Shown: piece by piece, positions 1 to 7,629 of the stretch
How the letters are laid out: the number at the start of each line of letters is the position of its first letter
Numbering within the stretch: position 1 is the stretch's first letter
NCBI GenBank assembly: GCA_964635055.1
Contig: CAZWMT010000012.1
Location: forward strand, 75,244 to 139,243
Reading direction: 5' to 3'
DNA from: JAEUJM01 sp964635055
GTDB taxonomy: Bacteria; Actinomycetota; Acidimicrobiia; Acidimicrobiales; DATDAH01
Length of the DNA: 64,000 nt
Notes under the pieces: generated by a model
Told to the model about the DNA's origin: nothing
The model's input: only the letters and a program-made list of their open reading frames with translations
Databases searched by the model: none
Program-made: the position numbers and the translations under genes

Positions 1-989
1 CGGCTCTCGGGGTCGGTGACATTGGCACGGGTCGGCGCCGGTGGAGCAGCCTCGGCAGCCTGGCGGGCCTTGTCGAGCGCCGCCTGGGCTCGGGTCACCC
101 CCTGGTCGGGGCCCGGAGCGGGGCCTCGCAGGAGGCGGCCCTGAGCGGCAGCGTCGGCTTCGGCGGCGGCCCGGCGGGCCGCTTTGGCCGCGGCCCGAGC
201 AACCGCCGCGTCGAGCTCGGCCTCCGCTCGGGCCAACGCCACATGGGGGTCTTTGGGTTTGACGCCTGCCAGCCGGCGCCCCTCAGTCGCAGCCGCTCGA
301 GCGGGGGCTGCCGCCTCGACCGCGGCGACCTGGGCGGCCTCGTCCTGGGCGTCGATCTCGGCTTTCGCCGCGGTCAAACGGGCCAGGCGACCGGTCCGAG
401 TGGACAACCCCTCAGGGATCTGACCCCCGTCGAACAACCCGGGCTGGGCGTCCTCGGCTGCGTCGGTCGCGGCCGCTTCAGCCAAGATCCGTTCCACTTC
501 GGCCCGGATCCACTCGCCGCTGCGGTTGGCGTCGAGCGCCGCGTCCGAACCGATCTTGGTGCCATCGATCGCGATCGTGCCCACCGACACCAGCCCCGCC
601 GCCGCGCACAACCGCAACACCTCCACGAACACCGCCTCGATGGCAGCCTCGTGATCGACCAGGAACCGGGCGATCGTGGCGTGGTCCGGCGTCGCGCCCG
701 CACAGATCACCCGATAAGCGGCATCAGTACGACACGACGCCTCGATCCGCCGCGACGACCGCACCCCGGTCCCGTACGCGTAGAACAACAACGCAAGCAT
801 CATCTCGGGGTTGTACGCGGGCCGGCCCGGGCCGTCGTTGCGATGACGGGCATGGAACGCCGAGGTGTCGACCTGCGCGACGACATCGATCACGAACCAC
901 GCCAGATGCCCCTCCTCGAGCCAATCACGCATGCTCGTAGCCAACAAGAACAGCTGATCGCGCCCAGCCGGCACGTAGTCGTACGCCAC
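1..989 (-). CDS. IS1182-family transposase, 3' end cut by window edge
   Basis: A continuous reading frame runs from a GTG at 989 (VAYDYVPAGRDQLFLLATSM) to the window edge, so the C-terminus is missing. The N-terminal part is typical of IS1182/IS5-group transposases with a DUF772 domain: the DWLEEGHLAWFVIDVV segment, then YNPEMMLALLFYAYGTG and ARFLVDHEAAIEAVF. A first catalytic-type aspartate follows in TIAIDGTKIGSDA. The middle is an Ala/Arg/Glu-rich linker (residues about 170-310), and near the edge sits ANVTDPESR, a block this family carries just before the RNase H-like core. The gene would cut and paste its own element. The upstream inverted repeat was not located with confidence, and a GTG start is assumed because the nearest ATG (1005) is out of frame. 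Confidence 0.85.
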   Translation of the reverse strand, partial: MAYDYVPAGRDQLFLLATSMRDWLEEGHLAWFVIDVVAQVDTSAFHARHRNDGPGRPAYNPEMMLALLFYAYGTGVRSSRRIEASCRTDAAYRVICAGATPDHATIARFLVDHEAAIEAVFVEVLRLCAAAGLVSVGTIAIDGTKIGSDAALDANRSGEWIRAEVERILAEAAATDAAEDAQPGLFDGGQIPEGLSTRTGRLARLTAAKAEIDAQDEAAQVAAVEAAAPARAAATEGRRLAGVKPKDPHVALARAEAELDAAVARAAAKAARRAAAEADAAAQGRLLRGPAPGPDQGVTRAQAALDKARQAAEAAPPAPTRANVTDPES

Positions 990-1132
990 ACCCAAATTCT
1001 CGCATTACCCCCGCCCGAACGCGAGCACCCGCCATTTCGCGACAGCCTGCCTGGCGGTCGAATCGGGAGCCAGTTCGATGGTCGTCCACCAGTCGGAACC
1101 TCCCGGCCCAGCTCTGCGTCTGTACTGGTGCC

Positions 1133-1639
1133 ATGGGGGACGACCGGACGGCGGCGGAGTTCGCCCAGCGCTACCTCGAGGAGGTGCGACGTTGTGTCCG
1201 ACTCGCGTACGTGCTGTGCGGTGACGAGGGAACGGCTGAGGAGGTGGTCGGCGACGCCTTCGCGTCGTGCTGGCCGCACTTCCGGGCCGGCAGCGTCGAC
1301 GACGTCCACGGCTACCTGCGCCGGTCGGTGGTCAACACCATGAACAGCCGGTTCCGGCGCCGGCGCCTCGAGCGCGCGCACCTCGCGCGGGCGGCCGCCG
1401 AGCGGTCCGGTGTGCCTGCTTCCGGCGAGGCGGTGGCGACCGATCGGTCGACGCTCTGGCCGGCGCTGCTGGCGCTGCCGATGGAACAGCGTTCCGTGCT
1501 GGTCCTGCGCTACCTGGAGGACCAGTCCGAACAGGACACCGCGGCCATCCTCGGCATCAAGGTCGGCACCGTGAAGTCACGCGCGTCACGCGGGCTCGGT
1601 CGGCTGCGCGTCCAGTTGGGAGGAGCCGACGATGACTGA
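1133..1639 (+). CDS. SigE-family ECF RNA polymerase sigma factor
   Basis: A 168-aa sigma-70 family protein of ECF size. Region 2 lies at about residues 15-75 (RLAYVLCGDEGTAEEVVGDA, then HGYLRRSVVNTMNSRFRRRR). Region 4 lies at about 110-160 (ALPMEQRSVLVLRYLEDQSE, DTAAILGIKVGTVKSRASRG), where the helix-turn-helix would contact a -35 element. The next gene starts inside its 3' end (ATGACTGA overlap), the position usually held by a cognate anti-sigma factor. The partner here has a membrane segment and an outside kelch-like domain, so the pair probably senses an extracytoplasmic signal. The target promoters cannot be told from the sequence. Confidence 0.9.
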   Translation: MGDDRTAAEFAQRYLEEVRRCVRLAYVLCGDEGTAEEVVGDAFASCWPHFRAGSVDDVHGYLRRSVVNTMNSRFRRRRLERAHLARAAAERSGVPASGEAVATDRSTLWPALLALPMEQRSVLVLRYLEDQSEQDTAAILGIKVGTVKSRASRGLGRLRVQLGGADDD

Positions 1640-3011
1640 CCTCGACGAGCGCCTGCGCCACGAGTTGCGCGTCCACGCCGAAGCGGCGCACCCATCGGCC
1701 GATCTGCCGTCAGCCCTGGGGGCGGCGGTCGGTCGCCGGCAGCGACGACGCAGCCGGCTCGTCGCTGCGACCGCAGTCGTGCTGGTGGCGGCACTGGTCG
1801 GCGGCGCGCTGCTCATCCGGGCCGGCGACGAGGACTCGACCCGGGTCGTGACCGGCCCAAACCCGCCGACCGGCACGCCGGGTGCATGGACACCGATGCC
1901 CGACGGACCATTGTCCCCCCGCAGCGATGCGCTGGCCTTCACCGTCGGCGACGAGGTCCTGATCTTCGGCGGCGGGCCCCGCTGCCCGTCGAACGCGCGA
2001 TGCGGCCCGCATAGCTGGTCAGGCCTGACCGACGGCGCCGCCTACAAGCCGTCGACCGGCGATTGGCGTCGCATCGCCGACATGCCCCGCGCCCTGGACC
2101 GGGCGAGCGGCGCGATCGTCGGTGACACCCTTTACCTGTGGGGTCAATACGCCTGCCCGCCCCAGGCGAACTGCGAAACCGGCTTCCTGAACACGTTCGT
2201 CGCCTACGACCGCGGCGACGACTCGTGGACCGACCTGCCGCTGCCCGACGGGGTCCTGCGCACCGACGAACCACCGGGACTCGCCGCCAACGGCGACCAG
2301 ATCGTGGCCTTCAACCCACTCGGAACGGCGGGGAACAACGAGGTCTTCGATTCCGACACCGCGGCCATGGCCGACTACGAATTCGACCCGCTGTCGAGCT
2401 CATGGACCACGATCCCCACCGATCCACTGCGGCCGAGCACCGAGCGGGCGATCGTGCCGCACGACGGCGATCTCTACGTGTTCTCCCAATCGGCACGGCC
2501 CGAGGATCGGGCGCCCGGCTACATCGTCTCCTACGAGCAAGTGGCAGTGCTCCGCTCAGGCGCCGACACCTGGGAGCGACTCCCCGATTCCGAGGTGATC
2601 GGCGCCTCCGGCTTCGGCTGGTACCTGGTGGGCGACGACATCGTCACCCCGGGGCCGCCACTCCCGAGCGATGCGCCGAACGGCCCGACCGACGACTATT
2701 CCTGGTTCAGCACCGGCGCGATCTTCGACACCCGAACAGAATCCTGGCGCGAGCTGCCGCAGCCGCAGACCGGCTTCGAGGCTGCTTTCCGCCGGCCGGA
2801 CACCGTGGCTGGCCCACGCCACGTCCTCGCCCTGGGCCTCGTGCTCGACATGGAAGCCGAGACGTGGGCGCCGCTCCCCGCAGTGCCCGGCGGCTTCGCG
2901 GCGGACGGCTCGAGCATGGCCTGGGTCGACGACCAGCTCATCGTGTGGGGCGGGGCCGATCGGGCGGGCACGGAATCGAGCGCCGGCGCGATCTGGACGG
3001 CGCCCGGCTGA
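1632..3011 (+). CDS. Membrane-anchored kelch-like beta-propeller protein, sigma-coupled
   Basis: A 459-aa protein that overlaps the sigma gene by 8 bp, implying translational coupling. Residues 1-42 are a charged cytoplasmic tail ending in RRQRRRSRL, residues 43-63 one hydrophobic membrane segment, and the rest an outside domain. That domain contains kelch/galactose-oxidase-like units: FTVGDEVLIFGGG, GAIVGDTLYLWGQ, PHDGDLYVFSQ and WVDDQLIVWGG, each followed by a W-containing strand such as DSWTDLPLP or ESWRELPQP. Cysteines at CPSNARCGP and CPPQANC could form disulfides. Its gene position is that of an anti-sigma factor, but no zinc-finger or classical anti-sigma domain is visible. I infer that it anchors or senses for the sigma factor; it may instead be only a regulated target. 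Confidence 0.75.
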   Translation: MTDLDERLRHELRVHAEAAHPSADLPSALGAAVGRRQRRRSRLVAATAVVLVAALVGGALLIRAGDEDSTRVVTGPNPPTGTPGAWTPMPDGPLSPRSDALAFTVGDEVLIFGGGPRCPSNARCGPHSWSGLTDGAAYKPSTGDWRRIADMPRALDRASGAIVGDTLYLWGQYACPPQANCETGFLNTFVAYDRGDDSWTDLPLPDGVLRTDEPPGLAANGDQIVAFNPLGTAGNNEVFDSDTAAMADYEFDPLSSSWTTIPTDPLRPSTERAIVPHDGDLYVFSQSARPEDRAPGYIVSYEQVAVLRSGADTWERLPDSEVIGASGFGWYLVGDDIVTPGPPLPSDAPNGPTDDYSWFSTGAIFDTRTESWRELPQPQTGFEAAFRRPDTVAGPRHVLALGLVLDMEAETWAPLPAVPGGFAADGSSMAWVDDQLIVWGGADRAGTESSAGAIWTAPG

Positions 3012-3035
3012 AGCCATCGTTCCGCCAGCACCCCT

Positions 3036-3077
3036 CTGGAGGAAATACCCGTCACCGGTGACTGGCATTTCCTCCAG
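3036..3077. terminator. 42-bp near-perfect palindrome between convergent genes
   Basis: The two 21-nt arms are reverse complements except for two mismatched pairs, and the centre is GTCACCGGTGAC. It starts 24 bp after the kelch-like gene ends and lies 107 bp before the end of the opposing anti-sigma gene. There is no T-run, so it would act as a bidirectional hairpin or cruciform rather than as a classical intrinsic terminator. Confidence 0.6.
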
Positions 3078-3183
3078 CTCGCCATCGATCGCACCTCGGC
3101 ACCACTCAACCCTCCTGGCGGTGATCCGGTGGTCAGGCAGGCCGATTCCGCCAGTACGCGGTCGTTGTGCTCCGATCGGGCCT

Positions 3184-3774
3184 CTAGGAGGTGACGCGCA
3201 GCCCGGGCGCGCGGTGGGGGGGGCCGGGCCCGGTGGCACGCGAGCCGGCGATCAGCGCCGTGAACAACAAGATGCCGAGCGTCAACAGGTGCAGGAGCTC
3301 GAACCAGCCGGCCACGTGATGAGCCTGCTCGTCGACCGCACCCGCGATCACCTGGGTGAACACGCCGATGGTGGCCACGACGACGGCGGGCACCGCGTAC
3401 CGGGGGCGGAGAGCCGCCAGAAGGCCGGCGGCCCCGACGAACAGGCCGATGGCGCCGTCTCGCGTGAGGTGCTCGGCACCCACGTTCTCGTCCAGGAGGG
3501 CCAAGGGGTTCAGCCCCACCATCCAGGGCAGGGCGAGGCACAACTCCAGCGTCGACAGGGCACCCAACGCCACCCGTATCCACGGGCGAGGCGCCGGCCG
3601 GGTGCGGCCGAGCGCCTCCAGCGAGCCCTCGGCGTCGACCCCGTCGTGTTCGAGGTCGTCGACGGTGCCCGCGCACGAGGGGCACCGCGCGATGTGCACT
3701 GCGGCCTCGCGCTGCTCCTCGGGTGTGGCCGCCGAGCCCAGGAGGTGGACGGCCAGTGCATCGGCGCAGCGCAT
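3184..3774 (-). CDS. Anti-sigma factor with zinc-finger (zf-HC2) and membrane segments
   Basis: A 196-aa protein beginning MRCADALAVHLLG. It has the zf-HC2 anti-sigma signature H-x3-C-x2-C in VHIARCPSCAG (about residues 28-38), where an N-terminal zinc-finger domain captures ECF sigma region 2/4. The rest is hydrophobic, with likely membrane spans at LSTLELCLALPWMVG, IGLFVGAAGLLAAL, AVPAVVVATIGVFTQVIAG and LLHLLTLGILLFTALIAG. It starts 8 bp after the upstream ECF sigma stop codon, so the two form a classical sigma/anti-sigma operon. The frame stays open far upstream, but that part overlaps the sigma gene, so the ATG at 3774 was chosen. It is likely released or degraded upon an envelope or metal-related signal, given the neighbouring PepSY and cytochrome genes. 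Confidence 0.85.
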   Translation of the reverse strand: MRCADALAVHLLGSAATPEEQREAAVHIARCPSCAGTVDDLEHDGVDAEGSLEALGRTRPAPRPWIRVALGALSTLELCLALPWMVGLNPLALLDENVGAEHLTRDGAIGLFVGAAGLLAALRPRYAVPAVVVATIGVFTQVIAGAVDEQAHHVAGWFELLHLLTLGILLFTALIAGSRATGPGPPHRAPGLRVTS

Positions 3775-3782
3775 CGGCGCGG

Positions 3783-4298
3783 TCAGGCCCCCTCGACCTC
3801 GGCCCACCCGTCGCCCTCCACCAACAACTCGGCCAGCGCGGCCCTCGCCCGGTGCAGGCGCGAACGGACCGTGCCGACGGGTATCTGGAGGAGGGTCGCG
3901 GCGTCCTGGTAGTCGTAGCCCAGCCACCCGCACACCACCAGCACCTCGCGCTGGGTCAGGGGAAGCCCGCCGATCAGCTCGAAGATGTCCGCCGAGTGGT
4001 CGGGGCCGGTGTGCTGCGTCGCCCCACCCCACGCCGACGGCATCGCGGGATCGCCGTGGCGCCGGTCGCGTTGGGCCAGGTCGATCACGCACCGGCGACA
4101 GATCGTCAGCAGCCAACCCTCGAACGACCCGGAGGATCGGTAGGTGTCGAGGAAGCGCCAGGCCCGCAGGAACGTCTCCTGCACCGCATCCTCGGCCAGG
4201 CTGCGATCCGAGCACAGCGCTCGGGCGTACGCCGAAACCGCCCGGTGGTGGACGCGCACCAAGTCGTCGAACGCGCCGTCGAGACCCACGGGCCGCAC
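3783..4298 (-). CDS. ECF RNA polymerase sigma factor
   Basis: A 171-aa ECF sigma factor. Region 2 covers roughly residues 10-75 (RALCSDRSLAEDAVQETFLR, GSFEGWLLTICRRCVIDLAQ). Region 4 covers roughly 110-160 (GLPLTQREVLVVCGWLGYDY, TLLQIPVGTVRSRLHRARAA). A linker (MPSAWGGATQHTGPDHSADI) separates them. It is followed at 8 bp by a zf-HC2 anti-sigma gene and is divergent from the PepSY membrane protein gene at 4382, with 83 bp between the starts. Such pairs control envelope-stress or metal-homeostasis genes, and the PepSY gene and downstream cytochrome are natural candidates, though this is inferred from position only. Confidence 0.9.
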   Translation of the reverse strand: MRPVGLDGAFDDLVRVHHRAVSAYARALCSDRSLAEDAVQETFLRAWRFLDTYRSSGSFEGWLLTICRRCVIDLAQRDRRHGDPAMPSAWGGATQHTGPDHSADIFELIGGLPLTQREVLVVCGWLGYDYQDAATLLQIPVGTVRSRLHRARAALAELLVEGDGWAEVEGA

Positions 4299-4381
4299 CC
4301 TACCGGTGGCCCTTCGGCCACGAGAAGTCGCTCGATTCGGGAGCGGGGGAACTCAGGGAGCACTCGGCCGGTCTACCTCCG

Positions 4382-6064
4382 ATGACCTCCACCTCCGACG
4401 ACTCCTCCGACGACTCCTCCGACGCTGCCGGCTCCGCTGGCGCCTCATCCGAGCAGGCGGTGACCGAGCAGCCGTCGGGCACCACCACGCTCAAGACCGA
4501 CAGCGACTTCGAGATCGACCGGCCTCCGCTACCCGGCGACTCCAAGGCCAGCCGGCTGTGGCGCAGCATCTGGAGGACCCACTTCTACGCCGCCCTGATC
4601 GCCACGCCGGTGCTGGTGATGCTGGCCTTGACCGGTCTGGTGATCCTGTACACCGAGCCGATCCAACACGCACTCAGCGGCGACCTCACGACCGTCGAGG
4701 CCGGCGACGAGGCGATCAGCCTCGACAGCCAATTGGCGGCGGCGAACGAGCGCTACCCCGACCTCACGTTCGTGGCCGTGACCCCTCCGAAGGAGGCCGA
4801 CCTGTCGACCCGCTTCACGATGGCCGACGAGAACGACTCGTCGTACGAGGTGTACGTGAACCCCTACGACGGCGAGGTGCTCGGCCGCCAGAAGAGCGGT
4901 GACGACATCGTCGGGTTGGCCAACCGCCTCCACGGGTTCTTCAACAACGAGACGGTGACGATCCCCGTGCCCACCGTGGCGGGCCTGCTGGGGCCCGACC
5001 CCCTGTTCAGCGACGCCGCGCTCGGCGATGTGGTCATCGAGATCTTCGCGGGCTGGGGCTTGATCCTGGCCTTCACCGGGCTGTACCTGTGGTGGCCGCG
5101 CAAGCGGGGCACCGGCAAGGCCCTCTTCGTCCCCCGCCTGGGCAAGCCGGGCCGAGCGAGGTGGCGCGACCTGCACGCCGTCGGCGGGACGGTGCTGGGG
5201 TTCCTCCTGATCTTCTTCGTGCTCACCGGCCTGCCGTGGTCCGCCGCGTGGGGCACGAGTTGGGCCTACGCGGCCGGCGAGATCACCCCGAACCAGGAGA
5301 CGAGCTTCTGGGAGTGGGAGGGCCCGGCGTCGGCGGTCCCCGTCACCGGAGACCTCGACCGATTGGGCCACCGCATCCCGTGGGCCACGGGGCAGGACGA
5401 GATCCCTGCGTCCGACGGCGGCCACGACCACGGTGGAGGTGGTGAGGCGGCCGCGGCCGAGGGCGAGATGGCCGCCGGCGAGATGGCCATGGGCCCGCCG
5501 GCCGACCCCGTGGACCTGCAATTGGTGGCCGACGCGGCAGACGAGGAGGGGATGCTCGCCGGCTACACCATCTACCCGCCCGCCGACGTGTTGGACGACC
5601 CCGAGGCCCCGTTCTACGGCTCGTACGTGGTGTTCAACCCCTGGCCGAGCGACATGGGCAACCAGGGCGCGCTCTACCTCGACCAGTTCAGCGGCGAGAC
5701 CCTGGCCAAGAGCACGCCGGAGACCTGGGGCAAGATGCAGTGGGCCACCGAGTTCGGCATCCAGACCCACATGGGAACGCAGTTCGGGCTGTTCACCCGC
5801 ATCCTCATGACCACGGGCTGCGTGCTGCTGCTCTGGAACGTCGGCACGGCGCTGGTCATGTGGAACAAGCGCCGGCGCAAGGGCACCCTCGGCCTGCCGC
5901 GGCGGCCGGTCGACGTGCGCATCCAGCGGGTGCTGGGGATCACCGCGGTCGTGCTGGCGGTGATCTACCCGCTCTGGGGTCTCAGCCTGGTCTTCGTCCT
6001 CCTCCTCGACCGCTACCTCATCCGCCGTCGCCCCAGGTTGCGCTCGGCGTTCGGCATGCGCTGA
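4382..6064 (+). CDS. PepSY-domain transmembrane protein with His-rich insert
   Basis: A 560-aa PepSY_TM family membrane protein. After a Ser/Asp-rich leader, membrane spans are visible at about residues 68-90 (FYAALIATPVLVMLALTGLV), 219-240, 269-287 (VLGFLLIFFVLTGLPW), 470-495 and 519-543. Two large outside loops carry PepSY-like folds (SQLAAANERYPDLTFVAVTP, then YEVYVNPYDGEVLGR). The second loop has an unusual insert, GGHDHGGGGEAAAAEGEMAA, followed by Met residues, which looks like a metal-binding tract. Relatives are linked to iron or copper handling and iron-reductase activity. The long frame is open upstream to 3356, but that part is antisense to the sigma genes, so ATG 4382 was chosen. 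Divergence from an ECF sigma/anti-sigma pair suggests sigma control. Confidence 0.85.
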   Translation: MTSTSDDSSDDSSDAAGSAGASSEQAVTEQPSGTTTLKTDSDFEIDRPPLPGDSKASRLWRSIWRTHFYAALIATPVLVMLALTGLVILYTEPIQHALSGDLTTVEAGDEAISLDSQLAAANERYPDLTFVAVTPPKEADLSTRFTMADENDSSYEVYVNPYDGEVLGRQKSGDDIVGLANRLHGFFNNETVTIPVPTVAGLLGPDPLFSDAALGDVVIEIFAGWGLILAFTGLYLWWPRKRGTGKALFVPRLGKPGRARWRDLHAVGGTVLGFLLIFFVLTGLPWSAAWGTSWAYAAGEITPNQETSFWEWEGPASAVPVTGDLDRLGHRIPWATGQDEIPASDGGHDHGGGGEAAAAEGEMAAGEMAMGPPADPVDLQLVADAADEEGMLAGYTIYPPADVLDDPEAPFYGSYVVFNPWPSDMGNQGALYLDQFSGETLAKSTPETWGKMQWATEFGIQTHMGTQFGLFTRILMTTGCVLLLWNVGTALVMWNKRRRKGTLGLPRRPVDVRIQRVLGITAVVLAVIYPLWGLSLVFVLLLDRYLIRRRPRLRSAFGMR

Positions 6065-6094
6065 CCCTGGCGGCGTCGTCCGCGGCCTGGAACC

Positions 6095-6499
6095 TCAGGA
6101 CGCCGGAACCGACTCGATGTAGGCGACGAGCGCGGCCACGTCGTCATCCGACAAGCCGAACGTCGGCATGATCGGCGCGAACCCCTGCACCGTCTGCGCT
6201 GCCGGTTCCTCGATCGAACGCGTCAGGTACCCCGCGTCGGCGACCACGGTCGAGCCGTCGGTCAACTCGACCTGCGAGCCCGCGAGGCCCTGCCAGGTGG
6301 GACCCGTGCCGTTGGCGCCGTCCAGCGAATGACATCCCTCGCACCCCCGCTCCTCGGAGACGTCCGCCCCTCGCCGCGCCGCTGGCGACAGGTCGGCGCT
6401 CGACGACGATTCGTCGGACCCACAGGACGCCACGAGGACGAGCAGCACGACGGCCGCGGCGGCGAGACGGACGACACCGATGAACTGGCGGGTGCTCAT
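6095..6499 (-). CDS. Lipoprotein c-type cytochrome (monoheme)
   Basis: A 134-aa protein with a signal peptide and lipobox (LLVLVASC, Cys26), a Ser-rich tether, then one heme c site CEGCH (Cys53, Cys56, His57). A probable axial Met111 lies in GFAPIMPTFGLSD, followed by the terminal helix DDDVAALVAYIES. The layout resembles the cytochrome c domain of cytochrome oxidase subunit II and small class I electron carriers. It would be lipid-anchored outside the membrane and carry one electron. The frame extends upstream to 6577, but the ATG at 6499 gives a proper signal peptide. It is convergent with the PepSY gene, 30 bp apart. Confidence 0.88.
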   Translation of the reverse strand: MSTRQFIGVVRLAAAAVVLLVLVASCGSDESSSSADLSPAARRGADVSEERGCEGCHSLDGANGTGPTWQGLAGSQVELTDGSTVVADAGYLTRSIEEPAAQTVQGFAPIMPTFGLSDDDVAALVAYIESVPAS

Positions 6500-6586
6500 G
6501 CCGGTTTGGTCGTCCGAGACCAAGCGGCGGTTCCCCGCACTGTCGTCGAGCCTGGCGCCACTCGCCGATGCCGCCATGACCCGTGA

Positions 6587-7567
6587 TCAACAACACTCCG
6601 TCGCCGCGGTGGCCAAGCGGGCAGACAGCGCCGCCACCCGCTCGACGACCTCGGGCGGACCCTCGACCTCGATGGGGAACTGGACGGCGACCTGCGCCAC
6701 CGTCGACACGACCCAGTCCATCGACTCGGCCTTGATGCGGACGCGGCAGGTCTCGCCGTCGATCGCCTCGATGTCCGAGTCCGACCAGCGGACCGCGGCA
6801 CGGACGGCGTCGACCGGGCCTCGCACCCGGATCACGGCGTCGAAGGGTCTGGGCATCGATCCGATGGACTGCTCGACGAACGCCGCCGCATCGCCGCCGG
6901 GCAGCTCCCTCGCCGCGAACCGGGCGCCCGCCAGCTGCGTCGAGGCGATGCGGTCGACGCGGAACGTGCGCCAGTCCCCCCGGCGCACGTCCCATGCCAC
7001 CAGGTACCAGCGCCGGCCGGTGGACACGAGCTGCTGGGGCTGGACGAGGCGGCGCATCTGCTCGCCGTCGCGCCGCTGGTACTCGAAGCGGACCTCCTCG
7101 CGATCGCGGCACGCCTGGGCCAGCAGGGCCAGCGCCTCGGGGTCGACGGTGGGGCCCTGGCGACCGTCGGCCCACCGCAACGACACCACGTTGCTGTGCA
7201 CCGCGTTGACCCGCCGCCGCAGCCGGTCGGGCAGCACCTGCTCGAGCTTGGCCAGCGCCCGCAGCGCGGTGTCCTCGATGCCATCGACCGACGCGCTGGC
7301 CGCGGCCCGCAGGCCCACCGCGATGGCCACCGCCTCGTCGTCCTCGAGCAGCAGCGGCGGCATGTGCGAGCCCGAGGCCAGCCGGTACCCGCCGGTGGTG
7401 CCGGTGCTGGAGTCGACCGGGTAGCCGAGCGACCGCAGCCGGTCGATGTCACGCCGCAGCGTGCGGTCGGTGACGCCGAGGCGGTCGGCCAGCTCGGCGC
7501 CGGACCAGAACTTGTACGTCTGCAGCAACGACAGCAGCTGCAGCACCCGCTCGGTGGGATCGGCCAT
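6587..7567 (-). CDS. WYL-domain (YafY-type) transcriptional regulator
   Basis: A 326-aa regulator. The N-terminal winged helix-turn-helix is HTH_11-like (VLQLLSLLQTYKFWSGAELA, DRLGVTDRTLRRDIDRLRSL). A WYL domain follows (VRFEYQRRDGEQMRRLVQPQ, then RRWYLVAWDVRRGDWRTFRV) and then a WCX-like C-terminal extension. It is divergent from a DrrAB-type ABC transporter with 62 bp between the starts, and that gap holds a perfect 9-3-9 inverted repeat, so it very probably controls both itself and the transporter. WYL domains bind ligands or nucleic acids; the inducer here is unknown. The ATG at 7567 (MADPTERVL) was chosen; in-frame starts at 7576 and 7588 are possible. Confidence 0.9.
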   Translation of the reverse strand: MADPTERVLQLLSLLQTYKFWSGAELADRLGVTDRTLRRDIDRLRSLGYPVDSSTGTTGGYRLASGSHMPPLLLEDDEAVAIAVGLRAAASASVDGIEDTALRALAKLEQVLPDRLRRRVNAVHSNVVSLRWADGRQGPTVDPEALALLAQACRDREEVRFEYQRRDGEQMRRLVQPQQLVSTGRRWYLVAWDVRRGDWRTFRVDRIASTQLAGARFAARELPGGDAAAFVEQSIGSMPRPFDAVIRVRGPVDAVRAAVRWSDSDIEAIDGETCRVRIKAESMDWVVSTVAQVAVQFPIEVEGPPEVVERVAALSARLATAATECC

Positions 7568-7588
7568 GTTCCCCATCTTGTCGGACAT

Positions 7589-7609
7589 TGCGGACAGGAT
7601 CTGTCCGCA
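7589..7609. promoter_or_regulatory. Operator: perfect inverted repeat between WYL regulator and ABC genes
   Basis: TGCGGACAG-GAT-CTGTCCGCA is a perfect 9-bp inverted repeat with a 3-nt centre. A related half-site, TGTCGGACA, lies at 7579-7587. Both are in the 62-bp gap between divergent genes, the expected place for the WYL regulator's binding site. Confidence 0.75.
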
Positions 7610-7629
7610 GCGTGTGCGACCGTGACGCC

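Noticed and set aside
243..1343. A 366-codon + strand frame over the window start
   Set aside because: The minus strand encodes recognisable transposase motifs; the + frame is its shadow and then crosses into the sigma gene.
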